Assembly: GCA_043798435.1 (NCBI GenBank)
Contig: JAZDOR010000220.1
Span: 1 to 10,814 of the forward strand
Reading direction: 5' to 3'
Length of the DNA stretch: 10,814 nucleotides
DNA from: JAGUXG01 sp043798435
GTDB lineage: Bacteria; UBA9089; UBA9088; JAGUXG01
Shown here: positions 6,165 through 10,814 of the stretch, in pieces
Layout of the letters: every line of letters begins with the position of its first letter
Numbering within the stretch: position 1 is the first letter of the stretch
Translations under genes and position numbers: made by a program
Notes under the pieces: generated by a model
Told to the model about the DNA's origin: nothing
Databases searched by the model: none
What the model saw: only the letters and a program-made list of their open reading frames with translations

Positions 6165-7346
6165 TTAAAATGTTGCTACAATTTCATACCTTGTGTTTCT
6201 CTGGGCAGGCTGCTTGCCTGTTCCTTTTATCAGCTCTATCGCCATATTGGCTGACATCTGATGTGATATACCTGTGGCTTTTATCACCTTCTCTTCCATC
6301 AAGGTGCCACCAAGGTCGTTTGCCCCAAAGAAGAGGGCAATCTGGGCTAATTTATGACCTTCAGTCACCCATCCTGCCTGAATATTAGGAATATTGTCTA
6401 ATATTATTCTGGCAATAGCAAGTGTTTTTAGATAATCAACCCCTCCTGATGCTGGAAGGCTTGAAAATTCTGTATTTGCTCCCGAGAATGTCCAGGGAAT
6501 GAATGCTCTAAAGCCGGCAGTAGAATCCTGAAGCTCGCGAATCTTTAAGAGATGTTCAATCCTTTCCATCTTTGTCTCCATCATCCCAAAGGTCATTGTG
6601 GCTGTAGTCTTCATTCCAATTGAATGTGCCTCTCTCATCACACGAAGCCATTGAGCAGTAGTAAGTTTATGAGGGCTTACTATCCTCCTCACCCTGTCAA
6701 CAAGAATTTCTGCAGCACCTGGAAGGGAATCCAAGCCTGCCTCTCTCAGCTTGAGCAAGACATCTTTGATAGATATGCCAGATGTTTTGGATAGATAATA
6801 AATTTCAGTGGGAGAGAGAGAATGGAGCCAGACATCAAACTTGCTTTTGATGCTTCTCAGAAGGTCGCAGTAGTAATCAAGGGATAACTCCGGGTTGACA
6901 CCACCCTGAAGCATCACCTGGGTTCCCCCAATCTTCACCAACTCTTCTATCTTCTTTAGAATTTCATCCTTTGATAGAATGAAGGCTGTCTTTTGTCCTT
7001 TGTCCCTTGAGAAAGCACAGAACTTGCATTTCAAAACACAGATGTTTGTAAAAGTAATATTGCGGTCAATAATAAAAGTGACAGTCTCCTGCGGGTGATA
7101 GAGCTTTCTCCTTTTATCAGCAATCTTGCCCAAAGAGATAAGGTCTGCCTCAAAAAGCATTGCTCCTTCTTCTGCATCAAGCCTCTCCCCAGCGTATGCC
7201 TTCTCCAAAACCTCTATTATAGAGGGATGAGGGATGAGGGATGAGCAGTTTTTTTCATTCTCCCTCCTACCTCCTGCCTCCTGCCTACTGTCTTCTGTAT
7301 TCTGTATTCTGTATTCTGTATTCTGTATTCTATCCTTGATACACAC
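6165..7346 (-). CDS. mqnC: Cyclic dehypoxanthinyl futalosine synthase (radical SAM)
   Basis: MqnC converts dehypoxanthine futalosine to its cyclic form in the futalosine route to menaquinone. The radical SAM cluster motif is C103-x3-C107-x2-C110 (ICVLKCKFCAF). Family landmarks are TQVMLQGGVNPELSLDYY, GLDSLPGAAEILVDRVRR, TATMTFGMMETKMER and GANDLGGTLMEE, which fit MqnC better than MqnE or CofH. The frame opens at a GTG at 7346, behind GGAGG with a 6-base gap, overlapping the mqnE stop by 17 bp. The first ~46 residues (with RIQNTEY, RIQNTED, SRQEAGG) are encoded by heptamer repeats and have no family counterpart. The normal N-terminus begins near LEKAYAGERL, where a TTG (7208) with poor spacing is the alternative start. 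The core has about 347 residues, the usual length. It is probably co-transcribed with mqnE. Confidence 0.92.
   Translation of the reverse strand: MCIKDRIQNTEYRIQNTEDSRQEAGGRRENEKNCSSLIPHPSIIEVLEKAYAGERLDAEEGAMLFEADLISLGKIADKRRKLYHPQETVTFIIDRNITFTNICVLKCKFCAFSRDKGQKTAFILSKDEILKKIEELVKIGGTQVMLQGGVNPELSLDYYCDLLRSIKSKFDVWLHSLSPTEIYYLSKTSGISIKDVLLKLREAGLDSLPGAAEILVDRVRRIVSPHKLTTAQWLRVMREAHSIGMKTTATMTFGMMETKMERIEHLLKIRELQDSTAGFRAFIPWTFSGANTEFSSLPASGGVDYLKTLAIARIILDNIPNIQAGWVTEGHKLAQIALFFGANDLGGTLMEEKVIKATGISHQMSANMAIELIKGTGKQPAQRNTRYEIVATF
7224..7333. repeat. Heptamer repeat tracts inside the mqnC 5' region
   Basis: GGGATGA is repeated three times exactly (7224-7244). After a short gap, ten units run in register from 7264 to 7333, drifting stepwise from CTCCTAC and CTCCTGC through CTACTGT and CTTCTGT to four exact ATTCTGT copies. 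No stop occurs in the mqnC frame. Just inside the tract, CCTCTATTATAGAGG (7211-7225) can form a small hairpin. Confidence 0.85.
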
Positions 7347-8382
7347 TATTTACCTCCATTGGAATCCTGCCTGCATTCTTGATAATCCTTGTTAGCCTGT
7401 CCTTAGAAATTTCAAAGGGTGTCTGGGCACCTGCAGAAGAGACAATCTTCTCCTCAAAGCCTGTTCCGCCTATATCATCCACCCCAAAAGACAGGGCGAC
7501 CTCAACGAGCTTTTCACCCAAATACATCCATAACCCTTTAATATGAGGAAAATTGTCTAAAAGGAGTCTCGCGGTAGCAAACACCCTTAAATCATCAACG
7601 CCATCTGAACCTTTGCAATATGAAAGGCTTGTATTCTGCGGATGAAAAGATAGAGGCACAAAGGCTAAAAACCCTCCTGTCCTATCCTGAAGCTGCCTGA
7701 GCTGTAAAATATGATCCACCCTTTCTTCTGCGGTCTCTATATGTCCATAAAGCATAGTAGCGTTTGACCTTATACCAAGTTTATGTGCAGTCTCCATAAC
7801 CTCAAGCCACCTTTTGCCACTAATCTTATTCGGGGAGATAATCTGGCGAACCCTTTCACTAAATACCTCTGCCCCACCCCCAGGAATAGAATCTAAGCCT
7901 GCATCCTTCAGCCGTTTCAGGACATCCTCTAAACTGAAAGTCTTTGAGATATGGTCTATCTCTGTAGCTGTAAAAGCCTGAAGGAAGATACCGCTACCTA
8001 TCTTCTTGAGCCTTTTCAACATATCTTCATAATAGGAAAGATTGAGTTTGGGATGCAAGCCACCAACTATATGAAATTCCTTTATCCCTAACCCTAAGCC
8101 GTAATGGACCTTCTCCTCTATTTCTTCTAAGGAAAGAAGATAGCCATCATCCAAATCCCTTGAAAAGGCACACAATGGACACCTTAATATACAGATATTC
8201 GTATAGTTGATATTAAGGTTCAGGTTAAAGTAGGCATTATCCCCAGACTTCCTCTTTCTGACAATATCAGCCAATTCTCCTAAGAAGAGGAGGTCGTTTG
8301 AGGTCATCAGGGCAATCCCCTCTTCCCTATTAAGTCTCTCCCCAGCCAATACCTTATTTTTGATACCTGATAGCTCAGCCAT
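7330..8382 (-). CDS. mqnE: Aminodeoxyfutalosine synthase (radical SAM)
   Basis: MqnE joins the enolpyruvyl benzoate made by MqnA to the adenosyl radical of S-adenosylmethionine, giving aminodeoxyfutalosine, a committed step of futalosine-route menaquinone synthesis. The product has 350 residues, close to family length. The [4Fe-4S] ligands are C64, C68 and C71 (ICILRCPLCAFSR). Family landmarks are EFHIVGGLHPKLNLSYYEDM, FTATEIDHISKTF, GLDSIPGGGAEVF, ATMLYGHIETAEERVDH and SFGVDDIGGTGFEEK; the HIVGGLHP and YGHIET forms indicate MqnE rather than MqnC. The ATG at 8382 gives the expected N-terminus; the AAGG before it is very close. It is followed directly by mqnC. mqnA, mqnB and mqnD are not in the window. 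Confidence 0.93.
   Translation of the reverse strand: MAELSGIKNKVLAGERLNREEGIALMTSNDLLFLGELADIVRKRKSGDNAYFNLNLNINYTNICILRCPLCAFSRDLDDGYLLSLEEIEEKVHYGLGLGIKEFHIVGGLHPKLNLSYYEDMLKRLKKIGSGIFLQAFTATEIDHISKTFSLEDVLKRLKDAGLDSIPGGGAEVFSERVRQIISPNKISGKRWLEVMETAHKLGIRSNATMLYGHIETAEERVDHILQLRQLQDRTGGFLAFVPLSFHPQNTSLSYCKGSDGVDDLRVFATARLLLDNFPHIKGLWMYLGEKLVEVALSFGVDDIGGTGFEEKIVSSAGAQTPFEISKDRLTRIIKNAGRIPMEVNSVYQG
7353..7357 (-). promoter_or_regulatory. Ribosome binding site that fixes the mqnC GTG start
   Basis: GGAGG, read on the minus strand within the last codons of mqnE, is followed by TAAATA and then the GTG at 7346. This near-ideal spacing favours the upstream start over the TTG at 7208, whose GAGG is only about 2 bases away. 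Confidence 0.65.
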
Positions 8383-8399
8383 ACCTTAATTAATCTCTA

Positions 8400-8408
8400 T
8401 ATATACCA
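8400..8408 (-). promoter_or_regulatory. Possible extended -10 promoter for mqnE
   Basis: TGG followed by TATATA, read on the minus strand, resembles an extended -10 element. It lies about 17 bp before the mqnE ATG. No -35 box is convincing, and the leader would be very short. The CGTAAC repeat end begins just upstream. Confidence 0.25.
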
Positions 8409-8416
8409 AAATAAAT

Positions 8417-8466
8417 CGTAACACTTTAGCCAACTAAAGTAAAGACTATCCATGGAGACACAATCA
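8417..8466. repeat. Solo copy of the CGTAAC repeat end
   Basis: The sequence starts CGTAACACTTTAGCC and continues AAGTAAAGACTA, then TGGAGACACA. It matches the copy at 10676-10735 (CGTAACACTTTACTC, AAGTAAAGACTAACC) and one arm of the hairpin at 9630-9798. No inverted partner is seen here. It lies in the spacer upstream of mqnE. Confidence 0.6.
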
Positions 8467-8497
8467 TTACTTGACCAATCTTCATAATATCTCCATC

Positions 8498-8546
8498 TTA
8501 CCCCAATCTTGCCCACTGCCTTTTGGTTCTGGTTGTTGGTGATGAA
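8498..8546 (-). pseudogene. Short remnant of a FlgD-like C-terminal domain
   Basis: The minus strand encodes FITNNQNQKAVGKIGV, with no start codon or upstream domain. This is the last strand of the FlgD-like C-terminal domain found on many secreted proteins. It is 34 of 43 bases identical to the end of the larger remnant at 9228-9425, in the same orientation. It begins about 10 bp past the stop of the small helical gene. Confidence 0.6.
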
Positions 8547-8555
8547 AAAAAGTAA

Positions 8556-8726
8556 CTACTTAAATTTTTTCAGGAATTTTGCTCTTCTCTTTAATTTATT
8601 AAGAATTTCTATCTTTTTTTCAAAGGGTAATTTTGCCATCCTCTGGCGATATTCTTCTTTTGTTTTAAGAATTTTCTCTCTGTATTCCCTTACCTCTTCT
8701 TCATTTTTTGCAATTAGATTATCCAT
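8556..8726 (-). CDS. Small charged helical protein paired with the nucleotidyltransferase gene
   Basis: The product has 56 residues: MDNLIAKNEEEVREYREKIL, then an EYRQRMAKLPFEKKIEILNK segment and a basic C-terminal tail (KLKRRAKFLKKFK). It is predicted fully helical, with an acidic first third and a strongly basic last third. Its ATG overlaps the 3' end of the nucleotidyltransferase gene by 8 bp in another frame. GGAG lies 7 bases upstream within that gene, so the two are translationally coupled. From memory, small proteins with an LPFEEK-like motif commonly accompany this nucleotidyltransferase group. A toxin-antitoxin or regulatory partnership is an inference from layout. The actual function is unknown. 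Confidence 0.7.
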   Translation of the reverse strand: MDNLIAKNEEEVREYREKILKTKEEYRQRMAKLPFEKKIEILNKLKRRAKFLKKFK

Positions 8727-9228
8727 AGTATTTCTCCATAAAATCCTGGAATTTTTCTTTTAAGTCATACTTCATTAAAATTTCCATCAGAAGATTTTTA
8801 TTTATTTCAGTCTCATCAAGAAGTTTTTTTATTTTTAGCTTATCTTTTAATCTATAAACCTTCAAAAATATCGCTATTAGATACTCCGGCCTTAAAATTT
8901 TCAATTTTATCTCCTTATAAACTACCTCAACAGCATTTTTAACAGCCTCTTTTTCTAATTCACTAGCCGTAGGAACAAATTGAACAGGTGTTGTTCCTAT
9001 AAGAATGTATTCCTTGTGGGCTTTATATTTTTTTTCTTTTAATAACCAGTCATAAAATGGCGTTAATATAATTATTTTCTCCTTCTCAGAAGGGATAAAA
9101 AATATATCAACATCATAAGTATCAAAGGGTTCGGTATAATATATTGTTGCGACTGCACCACAGATGGCATAATCAGTAAGTATGCCTTCTTTGGACATTT
9201 CACTTATAACCTTAAACGCCTTTTCCAT
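8719..9228 (-). CDS. Nucleotidyltransferase-fold protein (AbiEii/DUF6036-like)
   Basis: The product has 169 residues. The glycine-containing turn CGAVATIYY (residues 23-31) followed by DTYDVDIFFIP, with D39 and D41, is the metal-binding G...DxD pattern of the DNA polymerase beta-like nucleotidyltransferase fold. The third conserved position, normally acidic, is probably Q83 in TTPVQFVP. The C-terminal half is helical (LRPEYLIAIFLKVYRLKDK). Relatives include putative toxins of AbiE/MNT-type systems that act on RNA or on proteins; I infer the relationship from fold motifs only. The ATG overlaps the stop of a degraded FlgD-like fragment as TAATG, and no ribosome binding site is seen. The downstream small gene overlaps by 8 bp, forming a compact two-gene cassette. 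Confidence 0.75.
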   Translation of the reverse strand: MEKAFKVISEMSKEGILTDYAICGAVATIYYTEPFDTYDVDIFFIPSEKEKIIILTPFYDWLLKEKKYKAHKEYILIGTTPVQFVPTASELEKEAVKNAVEVVYKEIKLKILRPEYLIAIFLKVYRLKDKLKIKKLLDETEINKNLLMEILMKYDLKEKFQDFMEKYYG

Positions 9229-9425
9229 TATTTAATTATTCCAATTTTACCTACCGCCTTTTGCCTCTGATTGTTGGTGATAAGGTAGATATAGACACCA
9301 GAGGCGACATCCTTTTCTGAGCGGTTCTTCAGGTTCCATTCTGCCTTGCCATGAGTGTTGGTGAATTCTTGTTCAAAGATGAGTTCGCCTGCGATGTTGT
9401 AGATTCTTATCTTGCATTGGTCAGT
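9228..9425 (-). pseudogene. Remnant of a secreted protein: FlgD-like C-terminal domain
   Basis: The frame from just after an in-frame TAA (9426-9428) to the stop at 9228 encodes TDQCKIRIYNIAGELIFEQE, then WNLKNRSEKDVASGVYIYLI and ends KAVGKIGIIK. This is the complete last part of the FlgD-like Ig domain, used as a C-terminal anchoring or sorting module on secreted proteins. No start codon or passenger domain precedes it, and the TAA interrupts the expected upstream strand, so I call it a gene fragment. Its stop shares one base with the nucleotidyltransferase ATG. It is probably not translated unless by readthrough. Confidence 0.75.
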
Positions 9426-9461
9426 TTAGAGAATGACCTCCCATAACCACATAAGGAATCC

Positions 9462-9635
9462 TTAATCCTGAAAACTTGTTAGTATGCCATTTTCAAAATA
9501 CAAATATGTACTGTCATAAATCCATTGTTCGTGAACTCCCCACCTTCCTACAGAACGATTTATATCTTCTGGTTTCCCCCAACTTGCCAATACTTGTTCT
9601 TTGGTCATCCCTATAAAAATCTTCTTTTCTTGTAA
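9462..9635 (-). pseudogene. C-terminal fragment of a BamE/DUF2845-like small domain protein
   Basis: The frame encodes KKIFIGMTKEQVLASWGKPE, then GRWGVHEQWIYDSTYLYFEN and ends GILTSFQD. The pattern G-M-T-K-E-x-V-x-x-x-W-G-x-P plus a final Y-L-Y-F-x-N-G strand is that of the SmpA/OmlA(BamE)-like and DUF2845 domains. These are found on small envelope proteins. The 5' part is missing: the frame hits a TAG at 9636-9638, exactly where the hairpin element starts. An internal ATG at 9608 would give 48 residues, but without a signal peptide that is unlikely to work. The element probably replaced or cut off the start of this gene. Confidence 0.65.
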
Positions 9636-9798
9636 CTATTTACCCAAGTGAAGTAAAAGGGAATTATTCACCGCAGAGAACTTTAGAGTTCGCTGAGATA
9701 ATTATGGATAAGGTTAAATTCAAAGTAGATATTTTATTTCTCTGTGCCCTCTGCGACCTCTGCGGTTAATCTTTTCTTCAGATGAGTAAAGTGTTACG
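9630..9798. mobile_element. ~170-bp hairpin (MITE-like) element with CGTAAC end
   Basis: The outer arms are inverted copies. The left one reads TTGTAACTATTTACC then TGAAGTAAAAG; the right one, on the minus strand, reads CGTAACACTTTACTC then TGAAGAAAAG. Inner arms with ~9-bp CTCTGCGG/CCGCAGAG units follow: CACCGCAGAG near 9670 against CTCTGCGG near 9762. There is no coding capacity. The right end supplies the stop codon of the truncated beta-helix gene and the left end cuts the BamE-like fragment, so it looks inserted. A target duplication is not evident. Confidence 0.65.
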
Positions 9799-9994
9799 TA
9801 AATTGTATAAATTGGAACGGGTTTATTTTATAATTTCCCCTCGCAACATATATCGTATCCCCAGGATTTGCTGCATCTACAGCTTCCTGAATGGTGGTAT
9901 AGGTTACTACAAAGCCTCCCATAGGGTTATACACCTCATTTCCATAACCCAAAGACCAAATCCCAATCACCAGAAAAACCAAAATCTTCTTCAT
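9794..9994 (-). pseudogene. N-terminal fragment of a secreted right-handed beta-helix protein
   Basis: The frame encodes 66 residues. It starts with a signal peptide (MKKILVFLVIGIWSLGYG) and continues with TTIQEAVDAANPGDTIYVAR and GNY. This is the usual opening of right-handed parallel beta-helix (PbH1, pectate-lyase-like) surface proteins, which are normally several hundred residues long. The frame then ends inside the hairpin element, whose CGTAAC end provides the TAA. No continuing beta-helix coils are seen beyond the element, so the gene is truncated. The ATG overlaps, as ATGA, the probable former stop of ubiX (before its 3' duplication), so the gene was once directly coupled behind ubiX. 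Confidence 0.7.
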
Positions 9995-10000
9995 CTTCTT

Positions 10001-10118
10001 AAGACCTGCAGAACCCTCTTGACTAAGCTATCAACCAGGTCAGCTATGCTCTGATTGCAATCCCAAGACCTGTAGAACCCTCTTGACCAAGCTGTCAACC
10101 AGGTCAGCTATGCTCTGA
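10001..10118. repeat. 64-bp-period direct duplication of the ubiX 3' end
   Basis: The segment 10001-10054 is repeated at 10065-10118 with 51 of 54 bases identical, separated by 10 bp. The copy at 10065 lies in ubiX and encodes QSIADLVDSLVKRVLQVL. The other copy encodes the same peptide followed by RR and a stop, but out of frame with ubiX because 64 is not a multiple of 3. Confidence 0.9.
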
Positions 10119-10594
10119 GGCTTGTTATAAAAATAGGGCATGGCTGGAAGGATGTCTGCTCCCATTCTTCTCAGGGTGAGCATATTATTCAGGTGAATCT
10201 CAGAAAGCGGGGTTTCGCGGGGAACAAGGATGAGCTTTCTTCTCTCCTTCAAAGCAACATCTGCGGCTCTTTCAAGGAGATTGTCTGAAGCACCTGTGGC
10301 TATAGCAGATAGAGTGCCCATACTACAAGGTATAACTACCATTCCATCTGTCCCAAATGTGCCACTGGCGATTGAAGCATTCAGATTATGGTAGTCTAAG
10401 CAATGGATATTCTTTCTATTGGCAAAGTAATCATCGGCGTCAATATCCAGTTCTTGCTTGAATATTTCCCTTGCTGTGTCTGTTACCAATAAAAAAACCT
10501 CATTCTCTTCAGTCAATAATTCAACTAACCTCTTTCCATAAATCACACCACTTGCACCACTAATGCCAACTATATATCGCATATTAGTCTTCAT
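10040..10594 (-). CDS. ubiX: Flavin prenyltransferase UbiX
   Basis: UbiX attaches a dimethylallyl group to reduced FMN to make prenylated FMN, the cofactor of UbiD decarboxylases. Beside mqnE/mqnC it probably serves the decarboxylation of the naphthoate intermediate of menaquinone synthesis. The product has 184 residues, the usual length. The FMN-binding start IVGISGASGVIYGKRLVELL is clear. Later landmarks are IPCSMGTLSAIATG, LVPRETPLSEIHLNNM (R126, E127) and the PYFYNKP tyrosine Y156. R172 near the C-terminus is also kept. The final GLQSEHS derives from a 64-bp duplication; the ancestral end was probably QVLRR. The ATG at 10594 has AAGG 4 bases upstream; M5 is a possible alternative. A good promoter lies just upstream. 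No ubiD is in the window. Confidence 0.93.
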   Translation of the reverse strand: MKTNMRYIVGISGASGVIYGKRLVELLTEENEVFLLVTDTAREIFKQELDIDADDYFANRKNIHCLDYHNLNASIASGTFGTDGMVVIPCSMGTLSAIATGASDNLLERAADVALKERRKLILVPRETPLSEIHLNNMLTLRRMGADILPAMPYFYNKPQSIADLVDSLVKRVLQVLGLQSEHS

Positions 10595-10616
10595 AATACC
10601 TTAGCTATCATTTCAG

Positions 10617-10646
10617 ATTATAGCAAGATGTTGCAAAAAGAAGCAA
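10617..10646 (-). promoter_or_regulatory. Probable sigma-70 promoter of ubiX
   Basis: On the minus strand TTGCTT (10641-10646) is followed, after 18 bases, by a perfect TATAAT (10617-10622) preceded by TGC, an extended -10 form. Transcription would start about 15 bases before the ATG. GTTGC and GCAAC form a 5-bp inverted pair across the -35/spacer region, a possible operator. Confidence 0.5.
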
Positions 10647-10675
10647 CCTTATTCTACTACCTTTATTTTATTGGT

Positions 10676-10735
10676 CGTAACACTTTACTCATCTGAAGTA
10701 AAGACTAACCACAGAGACACGGAGACACAGAGAAT
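10676..10735. repeat. Solo copy of the CGTAAC repeat end
   Basis: The sequence starts CGTAACACTTTACTCATCTG and continues AAGTAAAGACTAACC, then 8-bp units around CACAGAGA. The first 19 bases after the C match the right arm of the hairpin at 9630-9798 exactly. No inverted partner is visible; it could lie beyond the right edge. Confidence 0.65.
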
Positions 10736-10737
10736 TC

Positions 10738-10814
10738 AATGTAAAATTATCAATTATCAATGCAAAATTATCATTGTAAAATGCTAATTGCTAATTTTGC
10801 ATTTTGCAATGAAT
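10738..10814. repeat. Heptamer tandem repeat at the right edge
   Basis: Eleven 7-bp units lie in register to the window end. They include three AATTATC, two ATTTTGC and variants AATGCAA, AATGCTA and ATTGCTA. AATGCAAAATTA (10759-10770) can pair with TAATTTTGCATT (10792-10803), so the tract also folds back. The tract may continue beyond the window. Confidence 0.8.

Noticed and set aside
7224..7333. CRISPR-like array
   Set aside because: The units are 7 bp and contiguous, with no spacers, and no cas gene is present. It is a simple tandem tract.
9228..9425. Evidence for a type IX secretion system
   Set aside because: The FlgD-like tail resembles C-terminal sorting domains, but it is a fragment and no secretion component is in the window, so the system cannot be claimed.
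9925..9970. Heptamer-like pattern in the signal peptide of the beta-helix fragment
   Set aside because: Some 7-bp spacing of GG is visible, but the units share too few bases to separate it from ordinary signal-peptide coding sequence.
9782..10054. Plus-strand frame of 90 codons
   Set aside because: It crosses the hairpin element end, the beta-helix fragment and the ubiX duplication in antisense, with no family features.

Overview
The window (about 10.8 kb, A+T-rich) looks like the genome of an uncultivated Gram-negative bacterium. It has a futalosine-type menaquinone pathway (mqnE, mqnC and a ubiX), a type IV pilin-like gene, two-component signalling genes, and remnants of secreted proteins with FlgD-like C-terminal domains. 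Its spacers are packed with short-period degenerate repeats. This mix is familiar from candidate phyla such as Omnitrophota or Desantisbacteria, but I cannot place it firmly. Every gene I can support lies on the minus strand, so transcription runs from high to low coordinates.

Layout in order of transcription. (1) 10814-10595: a heptamer-repeat tract, a solo repeat end and a likely promoter. (2) 10594-10040: ubiX (flavin prenyltransferase), whose 3' end carries a 64-bp-period duplication that changes the C-terminus. (3) 9994-8490: a decayed region. It holds the start of a secreted beta-helix protein cut short by a ~170-bp hairpin element, the tail of a BamE/DUF2845-like gene, and the tail of a FlgD-like domain. 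A compact two-gene cassette follows (nucleotidyltransferase fold plus a 56-residue basic helical protein, 8 bp overlap), then a second short copy of the FlgD-like tail. (4) 8382-6165: mqnE and mqnC, two radical SAM enzymes of the futalosine pathway, overlapping by 17 bp. The mqnC start sits behind a strong SD, so a heptamer-repeat tract appears to be translated as a ~46-residue N-terminal extension. (5) 6042-5611: a pilin/pseudopilin gene between two inverted repeats. (6) 5377-2184: a signalling cluster with a receiver-DHp protein lacking the kinase ATPase domain, a CheY-like receiver, a GAF-class III cyclase predicted to use ATP, and a second CheY-like receiver. The last overlaps by ATGA with (7) 2187-418, a DUF2723 membrane protein of glycosyltransferase type. 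(8) 268-1: the left end of an IS3-family element with a partial orfA.

The strongest unexplained signal is the repeat structure. At least seven separate places hold degenerate tandem repeats with a period of exactly 7 bp, although their base sequences are unrelated. Two of these run inside reading frames. Longer imperfect hairpins, some sharing a CGTAAC terminus, occupy several of the other spacers. This resembles the heptanucleotide STRR repeats known from cyanobacteria. The second item worth attention is the nucleotidyltransferase/small-protein pair, which has the layout of a toxin-antitoxin-like module and sits between two divergent copies of the same domain tail.
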